A DNA stretch of 64,000 bases from Gillisella taibaishanensis. GTDB lineage: Bacteria; Pseudomonadota; Alphaproteobacteria; Rhizobiales; Rhizobiaceae. Of this stretch, positions 18,341-28,050 are shown one piece after another. The notes below the pieces were generated by a model. The model saw only the letters and a program-made list of their open reading frames with translations, did not search any database and was not told the origin of the DNA. Numbering within the stretch: the stretch's first letter is position 1; each line of letters opens with the position of its first letter. Position numbers and translations under genes: made by a program. The DNA is taken from assembly GCF_001938985.1 (NCBI RefSeq), contig NZ_MKIN01000019.1:124001-188000 (forward strand), given 5' to 3'.

Positions 18341-19356
18341 GCCGTTACCTCTTGCTTGGCACTACCTGCTGCGCGGTCGCGCAGGATGATCCGGCCCTTC
18401 TTACGCTCGGCCCGGGCGTTGAAGACGACGGCGAGCACGATAACCACGCCTGAAATCGCCATCTGCGCAAAGGGTGAAATACCGATCACAGGCAGGGCAT
18501 TCTTGATGACGCCGAGAAACAGTGCGCCTAGCACGGTGCCGGCAACGGAGCCGATGCCGCCGGCTATCGATATGCCGCCGATCACGCAGGCGGCGACGCT
18601 ATCGAGTTCAAAACCATTGGCGATATCGACATAGGCCACCGCATAGCGGGAGACCCAGAGGTAACCGCAGAGCCCGGCAAGGCCACCCGACAGCATGAAG
18701 GCAAAGAACCGGGTCCGGCCAATGTCGATGCCAGCGTAGACGGCAGCGGTCGCGTTGCCGCCGGAGGCATAGGCGGAGCGGCCAAAGGGCGTGCGGCCCA
18801 GCACGACCCACATGGCTATCATCACAGCGACGCCGACCCAGGCTAGCACCGGCAGTCCTGCCACCACGATGCGTGGCAAGTTGAGAAAGTCAGGCGTCAT
18901 CTGGTGGGCATTGACCCAGGCCCCGCCTGATAGAACAAAGGCCATGCCGCGATAGATGGTCAGCGTGCCAAGTGTTACGACGATGGGCGGAATCTGCAGC
19001 AACCAGACGAGATAGCCGTTGATGGCGCCAAGGGTAGCGCCAATCGTGATCGCAGCAACGATCAAAAGCGGTAGCGGCAGGCCGGGAAAGCTCGCATCGA
19101 GCATGGCGACGGCCATGCCGGAAAAGGCGAGATTGGCTGCTACCGACAGGTCGATGGATTTAGTGAGGATCACGGTCATCTGCGCAAGGGCAAGGATGAT
19201 CAGGATCGACGTATCGTTGAAGATGGTCGCGAGATTGCCGGGCGACGCAAAGCCATCGGCCCGGGTTGAAAAACCGACGATCAGCAGCACGATAATCGCC
19301 GCCAGCGCCAGTTCGCGATGTTTCAGCAGGCTCTTCATGGTCATGTCCTCACGCAT
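18337..19356 (-). CDS. rhaP: Rhamnose ABC transporter permease
   Basis: 339 residues; RbsC-type permease with the same architecture as RhaQ (DTSILIILALAQMTVILTKSIDLSVAANLAFSG, LQIPPIVVTLGTLTIYRGMAFVLSGGAW, VAACVIGGISIAGGIGSVAGTVLGALFLG). It lies between rhaT and rhaQ, as in R. leguminosarum. The first ATG overlaps the rhaT stop by 8 bases; ATGs at 19344 and 19338 are alternative starts a few residues shorter. It is coupled downstream to rhaQ by an ATGA overlap. Confidence 0.93.
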   Translation of the reverse strand: MREDMTMKSLLKHRELALAAIIVLLIVGFSTRADGFASPGNLATIFNDTSILIILALAQMTVILTKSIDLSVAANLAFSGMAVAMLDASFPGLPLPLLIVAAITIGATLGAINGYLVWLLQIPPIVVTLGTLTIYRGMAFVLSGGAWVNAHQMTPDFLNLPRIVVAGLPVLAWVGVAVMIAMWVVLGRTPFGRSAYASGGNATAAVYAGIDIGRTRFFAFMLSGGLAGLCGYLWVSRYAVAYVDIANGFELDSVAACVIGGISIAGGIGSVAGTVLGALFLGVIKNALPVIGISPFAQMAISGVVIVLAVVFNARAERKKGRIILRDRAAGSAKQEVTA

Positions 19357-20887
19357 TTCCGGTCGCGGCGCGCACCAGGGTCTCCGGCGTCAGCGTCGCC
19401 CGCTCGAACAGGCCGGCCTGCAGGCCCTCGCGCATCACCATGACCCGGTCCGACATGCCGATGATTTCGGGGAGTTCGGAGGAAATCATGATGATCGACA
19501 GGCCTTCTGCGGCCAGTTGCGAGATGAAGCCATGCACGGCCGCCTTGGAGCCGATGTCGATGCCCTTTGTCGGCTCATCGAGAATGATCACCTTGGGCTT
19601 GGTGGCCAGCCATTTGCCGATTACCACTTTCTGCTGGTTGCCGCCCGAAAGCGTCCCGACCGGCACTGAGAGGGCTGCTGCCCGCAGATCCAGCCGTTCG
19701 GCATAATGACGCGCCAGCGAAAATTCGTTGGCGGCCCGCAGGAAGCCGCGCGCTGAGGTCCTGACCAGAGATGGCAGCGACATATTCTGGTAGATCGGCA
19801 TTTGCAGCGCCAGACCATGGCGGCCGCGCTCTTCGGGGACGTAGACGATCCCGGCGGCAATGGCATCGGCAGGCGACCGGATGTCGAGCGCCCTGCCCTC
19901 CAGTACGACAGTGCCCGACGCTGGCCGGGTGATGCCGAACAGCGATTGGCATAGTTCCGAGCGTCCTGCGCCGATCAGGCCGTAGACGCCCAGAATTTCG
20001 CCCTTACGCAGATCAAAGGAAATGTCGCGGAATTCCGTCTCGTGGCAGTAGTTGGACACGGTGAGAACAGGTGCGCCGATCGCCACGTCGATTTTCGGAA
20101 AGGCGTCATGCACATCGCGACCGACCATGAGACGGACGATTTCATCCTGCGGCGTCTGCTGCAAGTTTCCGGCCCCGACCATCTTGCCATCACGGAAGAC
20201 GGCATAATTTTCAGCGATTTCGTAGACTTCATCGAATTTATGGCTGATGAACAGGATTGCCTTGCCAGACCGTTTCAGGCCCTCGACGATCCGGAAGAGA
20301 TCGTCGATCTCCTTTCGCGACAGAGCTGCCGTGGGCTCGTCCATGATAACGATGCGCGCCTCTACCGACAGGGCCCTTGCTATCGCCACGAGATGTCGCT
20401 GGGCGATTGAGAGATCCTTGAGCTTGATAGTCGGATCGATCTTGCTTTCCAGCTGCTCCATCAAGGCGCTTGCTTGAGTGTTGATGCTCCTCCAGTCAAT
20501 GAAGCCGAACCGGGTTCTCGGCGCATGACCAAGGAAAATGTTCTCCGCCACCGTCAATTCATCGAACAGCACGGTTTCCTGGTGAATAGCCGTGACGCCG
20601 GCGTCAATGGCTGCCTGGGCATTGGCGAAGCTGACGGTCTTGCCATCAATGACGATCTCGCCTTCATTCGGACGGTAAATGCCGGTGAGGATCTTGACCA
20701 GCGTCGATTTGCCCGCCCCATTCTCGCCGATCAAGGCAGTAACCTGCCCCGGATAGAGGGCGATATCGACGCGATCAAGTGCCTTAACGCCGGGAAAGAT
20801 CTGCGAAATGCCACGCATCTCGAGAATGGGCGCGCCGGCGTCAAGCGGTATTGCGTCTAGGCTTTTGGTTTGAACACTCATTATCAT
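19349..20887 (-). CDS. rhaT: Rhamnose ABC transporter ATPase with two nucleotide-binding domains
   Basis: About 512 residues from ATG 20887, or 510 from 20881. The frame is open further upstream, but that would overlap rhaS and is rejected. Domain 1 has Walker A GENGAGKSTLVKILTG, signature LSIAQRHLVAIARAL and Walker B IVIMDEPTAALS. Domain 2 has the degenerate Walker A GLIGAGRSELCQS and signature LSGGNQQKVVIGKWL with VIILDEPTKGID, the usual asymmetry of RbsA/MglA-type sugar ATPases. It energises rhamnose uptake through RhaP and RhaQ. A 106-base gap with a strong hairpin separates it from rhaS, which probably lowers its expression relative to the binding protein. Confidence 0.94.
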   Translation of the reverse strand: MIMSVQTKSLDAIPLDAGAPILEMRGISQIFPGVKALDRVDIALYPGQVTALIGENGAGKSTLVKILTGIYRPNEGEIVIDGKTVSFANAQAAIDAGVTAIHQETVLFDELTVAENIFLGHAPRTRFGFIDWRSINTQASALMEQLESKIDPTIKLKDLSIAQRHLVAIARALSVEARIVIMDEPTAALSRKEIDDLFRIVEGLKRSGKAILFISHKFDEVYEIAENYAVFRDGKMVGAGNLQQTPQDEIVRLMVGRDVHDAFPKIDVAIGAPVLTVSNYCHETEFRDISFDLRKGEILGVYGLIGAGRSELCQSLFGITRPASGTVVLEGRALDIRSPADAIAAGIVYVPEERGRHGLALQMPIYQNMSLPSLVRTSARGFLRAANEFSLARHYAERLDLRAAALSVPVGTLSGGNQQKVVIGKWLATKPKVIILDEPTKGIDIGSKAAVHGFISQLAAEGLSIIMISSELPEIIGMSDRVMVMREGLQAGLFERATLTPETLVRAATGNA

Positions 20888-20930
20888 CTGCACCAGAGCG
20901 GGCCTGTGCGGCCAGGAACGGAAAAGGGTT

Positions 20931-20951
20931 CCCGGCGGCAGTGCCGCCGGG
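20931..20951 (-). terminator. Intercistronic hairpin between rhaS and rhaT
   Basis: A perfect 10-bp inverted repeat (CCCGGCGGCA / TGCCGCCGGG) around a single base, with no U-tract. In practice it would fold with about 8 bp and a 5-base loop. It lies directly after the binding-protein gene, where mRNA-stabilising or attenuating hairpins are common. Confidence 0.7.
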
Positions 20952-20993
20952 TTCTCATATCGATTGTTGTCCCGAAAGCGGGATGTTTGGAAA

Positions 20994-21989
20994 TTAGAAG
21001 ATCTTCGAGAACTGATCGATGTTCTTGGCGTCGTAGACAAAGGGATCGGCCATCGCAGCTTCGCCGTTGTCGCCGATCTTGATCTTGCCCATGCGGCCAG
21101 CGGGAACTTCCGTGCCCGGCTTGCCGGAGGCGTCACCCTTGACCAGGTGATAAGCGATCTGGGTGGCGGAGTAACCGAGGTCGATCGGGTTCCAGATGGC
21201 GAATTCCTTCGTCGCACCCGACTTAATGGCGCCAGCCATTTCCGAGGGAAGGCCAAGACCCGTCACATAGACCTGACCGATCTTGCCGGCATCCTTCACG
21301 GCCTGCGATGCCGCAAGCACGCCGACGGTGGTCGGAGCAACGATGACCTTTACATCGGGATGGGAGGTCAGGATGCCGTTGGCTTCGCGGTAGCTCTTGT
21401 CGGCGAGGTCGTCACCATAAACAGTGGTCTTCAGGTTCAGCCCAGGGAAGTCCTTCAGCTGCTTCTTCATCTCGGCAATCCAGATATTCTGGTTGGTCGA
21501 GGTGGTGGTGGCAGACAGAATGGCAAAGTCACCCGTGCCGTCAGGCAGATGATCGGCGGCCAACTTCAGGCACATCTTGCCGATCAACTCGTTGGAAGAG
21601 GGGTTGAGATGCATGATCCGGCCGGCAGGTGCGACACCGGAATCCCAGGAAATGACCTTGATGCCGCGCTGTGCTGCCTTCTTCAGGGCCGGAACGACTG
21701 CATCGGGATCGTTTGCGGAGATGGCGATGGCGTCAACGCCCTGAGCGATCAACGAATTGATCACTTCGATCTGGCCTTCCGCCGTCGTCGAGGTCGGGCC
21801 AGTGTAGATGATCTTGACGCCGCCGAGTTCCTTGGCGGCCTCTTCAGCGCCCTTGTTGGCGGCTTCGAAAAAGCCGTTGCCGAGCGACTTCACCACGATG
21901 GCGATCTTCATCTCGGCGGCCTGGGCCATGCCCGTGGTCGCTACGAAAGCAATTGCCGCCGCCCCGAACATCCGTCTTGAAATTTTCAT
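20994..21989 (-). CDS. rhaS: Rhamnose ABC transporter periplasmic binding protein
   Basis: 331 residues. Sec signal peptide, residues 1-24 (MKISRRMFGAAAIAFVATTGMAQA, cleavage AQA-AE). The mature protein is a type I (RbsB-like) periplasmic binding fold: KIAIVVKSLGNGFFEAANKGAEEAAKELG, LIAQGVDAIAISANDPDAVVPALKKA, GIKVISWDSGV, and a C-terminal lobe with VYVTGLGLPSEMAGAIKSGATKEFAIWNPIDLGY. It captures rhamnose in the periplasm and delivers it to RhaPQT. It lies 69 bases downstream of rhaR, within the same transcriptional direction. Confidence 0.94.
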   Translation of the reverse strand: MKISRRMFGAAAIAFVATTGMAQAAEMKIAIVVKSLGNGFFEAANKGAEEAAKELGGVKIIYTGPTSTTAEGQIEVINSLIAQGVDAIAISANDPDAVVPALKKAAQRGIKVISWDSGVAPAGRIMHLNPSSNELIGKMCLKLAADHLPDGTGDFAILSATTTSTNQNIWIAEMKKQLKDFPGLNLKTTVYGDDLADKSYREANGILTSHPDVKVIVAPTTVGVLAASQAVKDAGKIGQVYVTGLGLPSEMAGAIKSGATKEFAIWNPIDLGYSATQIAYHLVKGDASGKPGTEVPAGRMGKIKIGDNGEAAMADPFVYDAKNIDQFSKIF

Positions 21990-22058
21990 ATTGTCTTCCT
22001 CCCAGTGTTAAAGACCGTCAATCCCCCAAACGGCCCCCGAAACGGTCGTGTCGCTTCC

Positions 22059-22871
22059 CTAAGCGACCGAAGGGGTACCCTCCCTGTCGGTCGAGGCGGA
22101 TACCTTGACCGTCACAAGCTTTATTCCTGCTGCCTCCACCATATGCGCGGCCTCATCTGGCACCGCATCGTCAGTGATGATGGTAGATACAGCCTCCAAA
22201 CCGCACAGAATCATGCTGGAACGGCGGGTGAATTTAGACGAATCGACCATGACGATCAGCTCGTCAGCCTGGCGCATCAGCCGCTGCTCGCTCTGAATGA
22301 CAAGCGCGTCAGGCTCCATGACGCCAAGCGCCGAGATACCCTGAGCGCCGATGAACATCCGCCGGGCATAAAAATTACGGATCGCGTCATTCTCGAAGGG
22401 CGACAGGATCAGGCTCTGGTCGCGATAGATCGCGCCGCCGGGCACATTCACCGTGCATTTCGAATGCTTGATCAGATGCTCGGCGATCGCAAACGAGTTG
22501 GTCATCACCTGCAGGCGATGGGCTGACAGAAAGTGCACCATCTGGAACGTCGTTGTCCCGCCGTTGATGATGATTGAGTCACCTTCCGCGCATAATCCGA
22601 CAGCTGCACGCGCAATTGCGCGCTTTTTATCGATATTGACCGATTCTGACACCCGAAACGGCCGTGCCGCCAGATTGCCCTGCTGCGGCGGATGCACCGC
22701 TTCGGCGCCACCGCGTACCCGCCGCAGTTTTCCCTGGATATGCAGCGATGCGATGTCTCTGCGGATGGTTGCTTCGGACGCATCCGTCAATTCGGCAATA
22801 TCCTGCACCGTCACCACAGGCTTTTCCTGTATGGCGCTGAGAATGATGCGATGGCGTTCGCGTTCGTGCAT
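22059..22871 (-). CDS. rhaR: DeoR-family regulator of rhamnose genes
   Basis: 270 residues from ATG 22871, with an excellent GGAGGACACC ribosome-binding site; an in-frame start at 22922 lies in the control region and is rejected. The N-terminal helix-turn-helix (RHRIILSAIQEKPVVTVQDIAELTDASEATIRRDIASLHIQGKLRRVRGGA, residues 5-56) is classic DeoR. The C-terminal sugar-phosphate sensor domain has INGGTTTFQMVHFL, VTNSFAIAEHL and MVDSSKF. DeoR proteins of this type bind a phosphorylated intermediate, probably of rhamnose catabolism. It is the first gene of the transport operon and is divergent from rhaDI, so it likely controls both through the inverted repeat at 22911-22987. Confidence 0.93.
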   Translation of the reverse strand: MHERERHRIILSAIQEKPVVTVQDIAELTDASEATIRRDIASLHIQGKLRRVRGGAEAVHPPQQGNLAARPFRVSESVNIDKKRAIARAAVGLCAEGDSIIINGGTTTFQMVHFLSAHRLQVMTNSFAIAEHLIKHSKCTVNVPGGAIYRDQSLILSPFENDAIRNFYARRMFIGAQGISALGVMEPDALVIQSEQRLMRQADELIVMVDSSKFTRRSSMILCGLEAVSTIITDDAVPDEAAHMVEAAGIKLVTVKVSASTDREGTPSVA

Positions 22872-22910
22872 GGTGTCCTCCTGACGGTGATTTAGACTTA
22901 ATGGAAAAAT

Positions 22911-22987
22911 AATGTCAATCAAAAACGATCAAAAAAGATTATATTGCGCCGCACAATGAACAATTATGATCGTTTATGATTGACATT
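22911..22987. promoter_or_regulatory. Divergent rhaR/rhaD control region: long inverted repeat
   Basis: Arms at 22911-22931 and 22967-22987 are inverted copies, identical at 20 of 21 positions, 35 bases apart. Each arm contains a 10-bp-spaced direct repeat of TTTwTGAT and ends with GATTGACATT pointing outward toward its own gene. The TTGACA in each arm could be a -35 element (minus strand 22918-22913, plus strand 22980-22985), though no good -10 is visible. Size, symmetry and position fit a RhaR (DeoR-type) operator pair that represses both transcripts. Confidence 0.65.
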
Positions 22988-23071
22988 GGTGATTAAACTG
23001 CGCAATACCAAGGGCAGGATGGAGCGCCCACCGGAATGGACGGGCCTTGATAACACCTTGGGAGGACTTCC

Positions 23072-25183
23072 ATGACGGACCAAGCCGCTGCGGGCAAGAC
23101 CCGCCTTCTCGATAACAGATGGGATGATGCTTACGCTGCCACGCTCGATGAGCCCGGCAAGCTGCTTTATCGTTCCAATCTGCTTGGAGCAGATAAGCGC
23201 ATCACCAATTACGGCGGCGGCAATACCTCGGCCAAGGTCATGGAAACCGACCCGTTGACGGGTGAAAAGGTCAAGGTGCTCTGGGTCAAGGGATCCGGCG
23301 GCGATGTCGGCACCATCAAGCTCGATGGTTTTTCGACACTCTACCAGGAAAAGCTCGAAGCGCTGAAGGGCATCTATAAGGGTGTTCACGATGAAGACCG
23401 CATGGTCGGCTTCCTGCCCCACTGCACCTTCAACCTCAATCCGCGCGCGGCCTCGATCGATACACCGTTGCATGGCTTTGTGCCATTTACTCATGTCGAT
23501 CACATGCATCCCGATGCGATCATCGCCATTGCCGCCTCGACGAATTCGCGGGAACTGACGCAGACGATCTTCGGCGATGAGATTGGCTGGCTGCCCTGGC
23601 GCCGTCCAGGCTTCCAGCTCGGTCTTGATCTCGAAGCTTTCGTGAAGGCCAATCCTCAGGCCAAGGGCGTCGTGCTCGAAAGCCACGGCCTGTTCACCTG
23701 GGATAATGATGCAAAGGCCTGCTACGAGCTGACGCTTGCAATCATTAACAAAGCGATCGAATGGTTTGCCAAGCAGACCGAAGGCAAGGTAATTTTCGGT
23801 GGTGCGGTAACGCAGAGCCTTCCGGTAGCAGAGCGCCGCGCCATTGCCGCCCGGCTAATGCCGGAAATTCGTGGGCGGATCGGCAAGGCTGAGCGCAAGC
23901 TGGGCCATTTCGACGATCAGGATGCTGTGCTGGAATTCGTCAACTCCAAGGACTTGCATCCACTTGGCGCGCTCGGCACCTCCTGCCCCGACCATTTCCT
24001 GCGCACGAAAATCCGGCCGCTGATCGTCGATTTCGATCCGGCAAAGCCTGATGTCGATGCCGTCCTGGCCGGCCTCGATGCTGCACTCGAAGCCTACCGT
24101 GCCGATTACACGCGCTACTACGAGACCTGCAAGCACGACAATTCGCCTGCCATCCGCGATCCCAATCCGGTGATTTTCCTCATCCCCGGCGTCGGCATGC
24201 TGTCCTTCGCCAAGGACAAGGCCACTGCCCGCATCGCTGGCGAGTTCTACGTCAACGCTATTAACGTCATGCGTGGTGCTTCTACGGTTTCGACCTATCA
24301 GGGCCTGCCGGAGCAGGAGGCGTTCGATATCGAGTACTGGCTGCTCGAGGAAGCCAAGCTGCAGCGTATGCCGAAGTCAAAGAGCCTTGCCGGCAAAGTA
24401 GCCTTCGTCACAGGCGGTGCCGGTGGAATTGGTCGAGCGACGGCAGCACGGTTGGTTGGCGAAGGTGCCTGTGTCGTGCTGGCCGATATTGACTCAGGCG
24501 CGCTGTCGGAGACGGCTGCCGATTTCATCAAGCGGTTTGGCGCCGACGCCGTGCGCTCGGTTCAGCTTGATGTCACAAAGGAAGACGGTGTGATTTCGGC
24601 TTTTGCCGAAGCGGCTGTTGAGTTCGGTGGGGTGGATATCCTCGTCTCCAACGCTGGCATCGCCTCGTCAGCACCGGTCGAAGACACGACACTTGCGATG
24701 TGGAACAAGAATATCGACATTCTCGCGACCGGCTATTTCCTCGTGTCGCGCGAAGCCTTCCGGCTGTTCCGGCGTCAGGCACTCGGGGGCAATGTCGTCT
24801 TCGTTGCCTCGAAGAACGGCCTTGCCTCCTCCCCGAATGCATCGGCCTATTGCACGGCAAAGGCTGCGGAAATTCATCTTGCCCGTTGCCTGGCGCTGGA
24901 AGGGGCAGATGCCGGCATCCGCGTCAACACCGTCAATCCGGATGCGGTCCTGCGCGGCTCCAAGATCTGGAACGGCGAATGGCGCGAGCAGCGTGCAGCG
25001 TCCTCCAAGATCGAGGTTGATGATCTCGAGGAACATTACCGCAAACGGTCGATGCTGAAGCTGAACGTCTTCCCTGAAGATATTGCCGAAGCGATCTACT
25101 TCCTGGCCTCGGATGCCTCGGCGAAATCGACCGGCAACATCATCAATGTCGATGCCGGCAACGCCCAGAGCTTTACGCGGTAA
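23072..25183 (+). CDS. rhaD: Bifunctional rhamnulose-1-phosphate aldolase / alcohol dehydrogenase
   Basis: 703 residues, with ribosome-binding site GGGAGGAC 6 bases before ATG. The N-terminal half (residues about 20-400) is a class II aldolase with metal-ligand histidines in HVDHMHPDA (141, 144, 146) and a later ESHGLFTW. The C-terminal half (about 430-703) is a short-chain dehydrogenase with the nucleotide motif TGGAGGIG near residue 448 and the catalytic YCTAK near 593. Such fusions cleave rhamnulose-1-phosphate to dihydroxyacetone phosphate and lactaldehyde and oxidise or reduce the aldehyde. It is the first gene of the rhaDI operon, divergent from rhaR. A 9-bp hairpin follows. Confidence 0.94.
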   Translation: MTDQAAAGKTRLLDNRWDDAYAATLDEPGKLLYRSNLLGADKRITNYGGGNTSAKVMETDPLTGEKVKVLWVKGSGGDVGTIKLDGFSTLYQEKLEALKGIYKGVHDEDRMVGFLPHCTFNLNPRAASIDTPLHGFVPFTHVDHMHPDAIIAIAASTNSRELTQTIFGDEIGWLPWRRPGFQLGLDLEAFVKANPQAKGVVLESHGLFTWDNDAKACYELTLAIINKAIEWFAKQTEGKVIFGGAVTQSLPVAERRAIAARLMPEIRGRIGKAERKLGHFDDQDAVLEFVNSKDLHPLGALGTSCPDHFLRTKIRPLIVDFDPAKPDVDAVLAGLDAALEAYRADYTRYYETCKHDNSPAIRDPNPVIFLIPGVGMLSFAKDKATARIAGEFYVNAINVMRGASTVSTYQGLPEQEAFDIEYWLLEEAKLQRMPKSKSLAGKVAFVTGGAGGIGRATAARLVGEGACVVLADIDSGALSETAADFIKRFGADAVRSVQLDVTKEDGVISAFAEAAVEFGGVDILVSNAGIASSAPVEDTTLAMWNKNIDILATGYFLVSREAFRLFRRQALGGNVVFVASKNGLASSPNASAYCTAKAAEIHLARCLALEGADAGIRVNTVNPDAVLRGSKIWNGEWREQRAASSKIEVDDLEEHYRKRSMLKLNVFPEDIAEAIYFLASDASAKSTGNIINVDAGNAQSFTR

Positions 25184-25191
25184 CGGCAACC

Positions 25192-25217
25192 TCATCCCGC
25201 CCCATTTGCGGCGGGAT
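25192..25217 (+). terminator. Intercistronic hairpin between rhaD and rhaI
   Basis: A perfect 9-bp stem (CATCCCGCC / GGCGGGATG) with an 8-base loop, not followed by a U-run. It probably stabilises the upstream mRNA or sets the rhaD to rhaI ratio. Confidence 0.6.
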
Positions 25218-25269
25218 GCCCTTCTCTGATCATTGATCGTGAAAAATGCCGCATCATCGGGAGGAAACC

Positions 25270-26562
<1,293 letters not shown>

Positions 26563-26571
26563 AACGAGCCA

Positions 26572-26608
26572 GTTAGACTGGGGCGGCACGTGGCCGCTCC
26601 AGTCTAAC
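26572..26608. terminator. Long hairpin downstream of rhaI
   Basis: A 16-bp stem with one G-U pair closes a 5-base loop (left arm from GTTAGACTGG at 26572, right arm ending CCAGTCTAAC at 26608). No T-run follows on either strand, so it may act as a 3'-end protector or a rho-assisted terminator of rhaDI. Confidence 0.65.
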
Positions 26609-26708
26609 GGTGCGATTCGAACTCTCTCCGGCGAATTCTGGGGCTATGCATCGAGCTGGTGGAATGGCACACCTCTCGTGCCGGACTAAACTTCCATCGG
26701 AGCCCCCC

Positions 26709-27437
26709 GTGTCGAACCAAACCCCTCGCCAGCCGCAGCGCCTTACGACGCGTCAATGCTGTATCTGCCATAAAACCATGCCTGCCCGCCGACTTCACCC
26801 GCTCAGCACCATGCGCTCGGCGCTGGTCATGCTGATTGAGCAACAGGCGGGGCCGCTGCCGCCCGACGCCGAGATCTGCGATGACGATTTGTCGGCCCTG
26901 CGGCGTCGGCATGTCGAAGAACTACTGGAAGAGGAACGCGGCGAACTATCCGAACTCGACCGCCGGGTCATCGCCGATCTCGGCCGCGATGTCTCGACCG
27001 TGCAGGCTGCCTCGTCAGACGTGGACAGGCCAATGAGTTTTGGCGACCGTGCTTCTGATGCCGTTGCGACGTTTGGCGGCTCCTGGCGGTTCATCATCAT
27101 CTTCGCGGTCATTCTGATCGGTTGGATGGCGATCAACTCCATCGGCCTGCTGCGCCAACCGTTCGATCCGTATCCCTATATCCTGCTCAATCTCGCCCTT
27201 TCCTGCGTCGCGGCCATGCAGGCGCCGATCATCATGATGAGCCAGAAGCGCCAGGAGGAGAAGGACCGCGAACGCGCCGAGAGCGATTACATGATCAACC
27301 TGCGCGCCGAGCTGGAAATCCGGCAGTTGCACGAGAAGATCGATCACCAGATGGCACGGCAATGGGAACGCTTGGCCGAGCTTCAGCAGATCCAAATCGA
27401 CCTGCTCGAGGGAAAGAACGGCAAAAATAGCATGTAA
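26709..27437 (+). CDS. DUF1003 family membrane protein
   Basis: 242 residues from the GTG at 26709, which has GGAG 7 bases upstream; the frame is open further upstream to 26610 but without a good site. The N-terminus holds a CCICHKTMP motif, possibly a metal site. Residues about 65-120 are acidic and helical. Two membrane helices follow (WRFIIIFAVILIGWMAINSIGL and YILLNLALSCVAAMQAPIIMMS), and then a charged coiled-coil tail rich in Glu/Gln/Arg. This is the standard DUF1003 layout; function unknown. It follows rhaI by 146 bases, but the hairpin between them suggests a separate unit. Confidence 0.85.
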   Translation: MSNQTPRQPQRLTTRQCCICHKTMPARRLHPLSTMRSALVMLIEQQAGPLPPDAEICDDDLSALRRRHVEELLEEERGELSELDRRVIADLGRDVSTVQAASSDVDRPMSFGDRASDAVATFGGSWRFIIIFAVILIGWMAINSIGLLRQPFDPYPYILLNLALSCVAAMQAPIIMMSQKRQEEKDRERAESDYMINLRAELEIRQLHEKIDHQMARQWERLAELQQIQIDLLEGKNGKNSM

Positions 27438-27496
27438 GACTCATATTTATTAGCTTATATTAATATTAGAGTAATAAACGCCCGTTATAGATGGTC

Positions 27497-27633
27497 TTAC
27501 AGGGAAAGGATCTTCCTCCGGCGTCCCCTCTGCCATTCCGCTGATCCTTTCACTCACCTGTGGCCGCCCGAAGGCGTCCCCTCGACTTCGGGAGTTGACT
27601 TAACACCGCGCTTAAAAACGCGGTGTTTTTTTT
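27497..27633 (+). ncRNA. Candidate trans-acting small RNA, three hairpins
   Basis: Between two protein genes, a roughly 130-base stretch can fold into three stem-loops. Stem 1 pairs 27504-27512 with 27543-27551 (GAAAGGATC / GATCCTTTC, 9 bp). Stem 2 pairs 27567-27573 with 27586-27592 (CCCGAAG / CTTCGGG). Stem 3 is a rho-independent terminator ending in a T-run. The motif GGCGTCCCCTC occurs twice, in the stem 1 loop (27520-27530) and starting at stem 2 (27573-27583), as expected for an RNA pairing with G-rich ribosome-binding sites. The architecture resembles alpha-proteobacterial Hfq-type sRNAs. The 5' end is a guess and no strong promoter is visible; the alternative is a long 3'UTR of the DUF1003 gene. 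Confidence 0.55.
27602..27633 (+). terminator. Strong rho-independent terminator
   Basis: A perfect 9-bp stem AACACCGCG / CGCGGTGTT with an 8-base A-rich loop, followed directly by six further T residues (eight counting the end of the stem). On the minus strand no comparable T-run follows, so it terminates plus-strand transcription: the candidate sRNA or the DUF1003 gene. Confidence 0.93.
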
Positions 27634-27678
27634 GCCCAATAATTTCGGGTATCGCCACACACTGGACCTCGGTGACTT

Positions 27679-27939
27679 TCAGTCGCTCTTGGCCACAAGG
27701 TCAAAGGTTCTAGGATCGAAATAAACTTCAACGGATTGACCGTCAGCGTCGATAGCGTGAGCCTGATAGCAACCGTCGCCGCTTCGGATTGAACGAACCT
27801 TCCAGCCTTCGCTTTCCAGCTTCCTCTGCAGGCTCTCACGTGGCTGCCAGTCTTTCAGCGGCACGGCGCATCTTTCGCCAGCCAAGGCGGACCCCATCAC
27901 TGCATATCCAATGGCGAGTGCGAGAAGCACGGGTTTCAT
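27679..27939 (-). CDS. Small periplasmic PepSY-domain protein
   Basis: 86 residues from ATG 27939, with GGGAGGACA upstream; an upstream in-frame start at 27999 is less likely. Signal peptide: residues 1-20 (KPVLLALAIGYAVMGSALA, cleavage ALA-GE). The mature part has a single PepSY-like fold: WQPRESLQRKLESEGWKVRSIRSGDGCYQAHAIDADGQSVEVYFDPRTFDLV. Such small proteins are commonly encoded beside two-component systems and may modulate the sensor. This one is divergent from the response regulator at 28200, and the shared gap contains two copies of a tandem repeat, so it is probably in that regulon. Confidence 0.82.
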   Translation of the reverse strand: MKPVLLALAIGYAVMGSALAGERCAVPLKDWQPRESLQRKLESEGWKVRSIRSGDGCYQAHAIDADGQSVEVYFDPRTFDLVAKSD

Positions 27940-28050
27940 GGCGGGTGTCCTCCCGGAATTAGCGCCTATATTGCCGGCAAAGATATTAGCCGCGGGCAAG
28001 GCCTTAAATAAGCAGCGTTGGATGAACGGAATTGTTTTATGGACAAAGGC

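Noticed and set aside
20888-21256. Open N-terminal extension of the rhaT frame
   Set aside because: It overlaps rhaS on the same strand in another frame, and family similarity begins only after the ATG at 20881-20887.
26563-26700. Possible tRNA suggested by GATTCGAAC, which resembles a T-loop on the minus strand
   Set aside because: No acceptor stem, anticodon stem or CCA-proximal pairing could be built around it; the strong structure here is the hairpin at 26572-26608.
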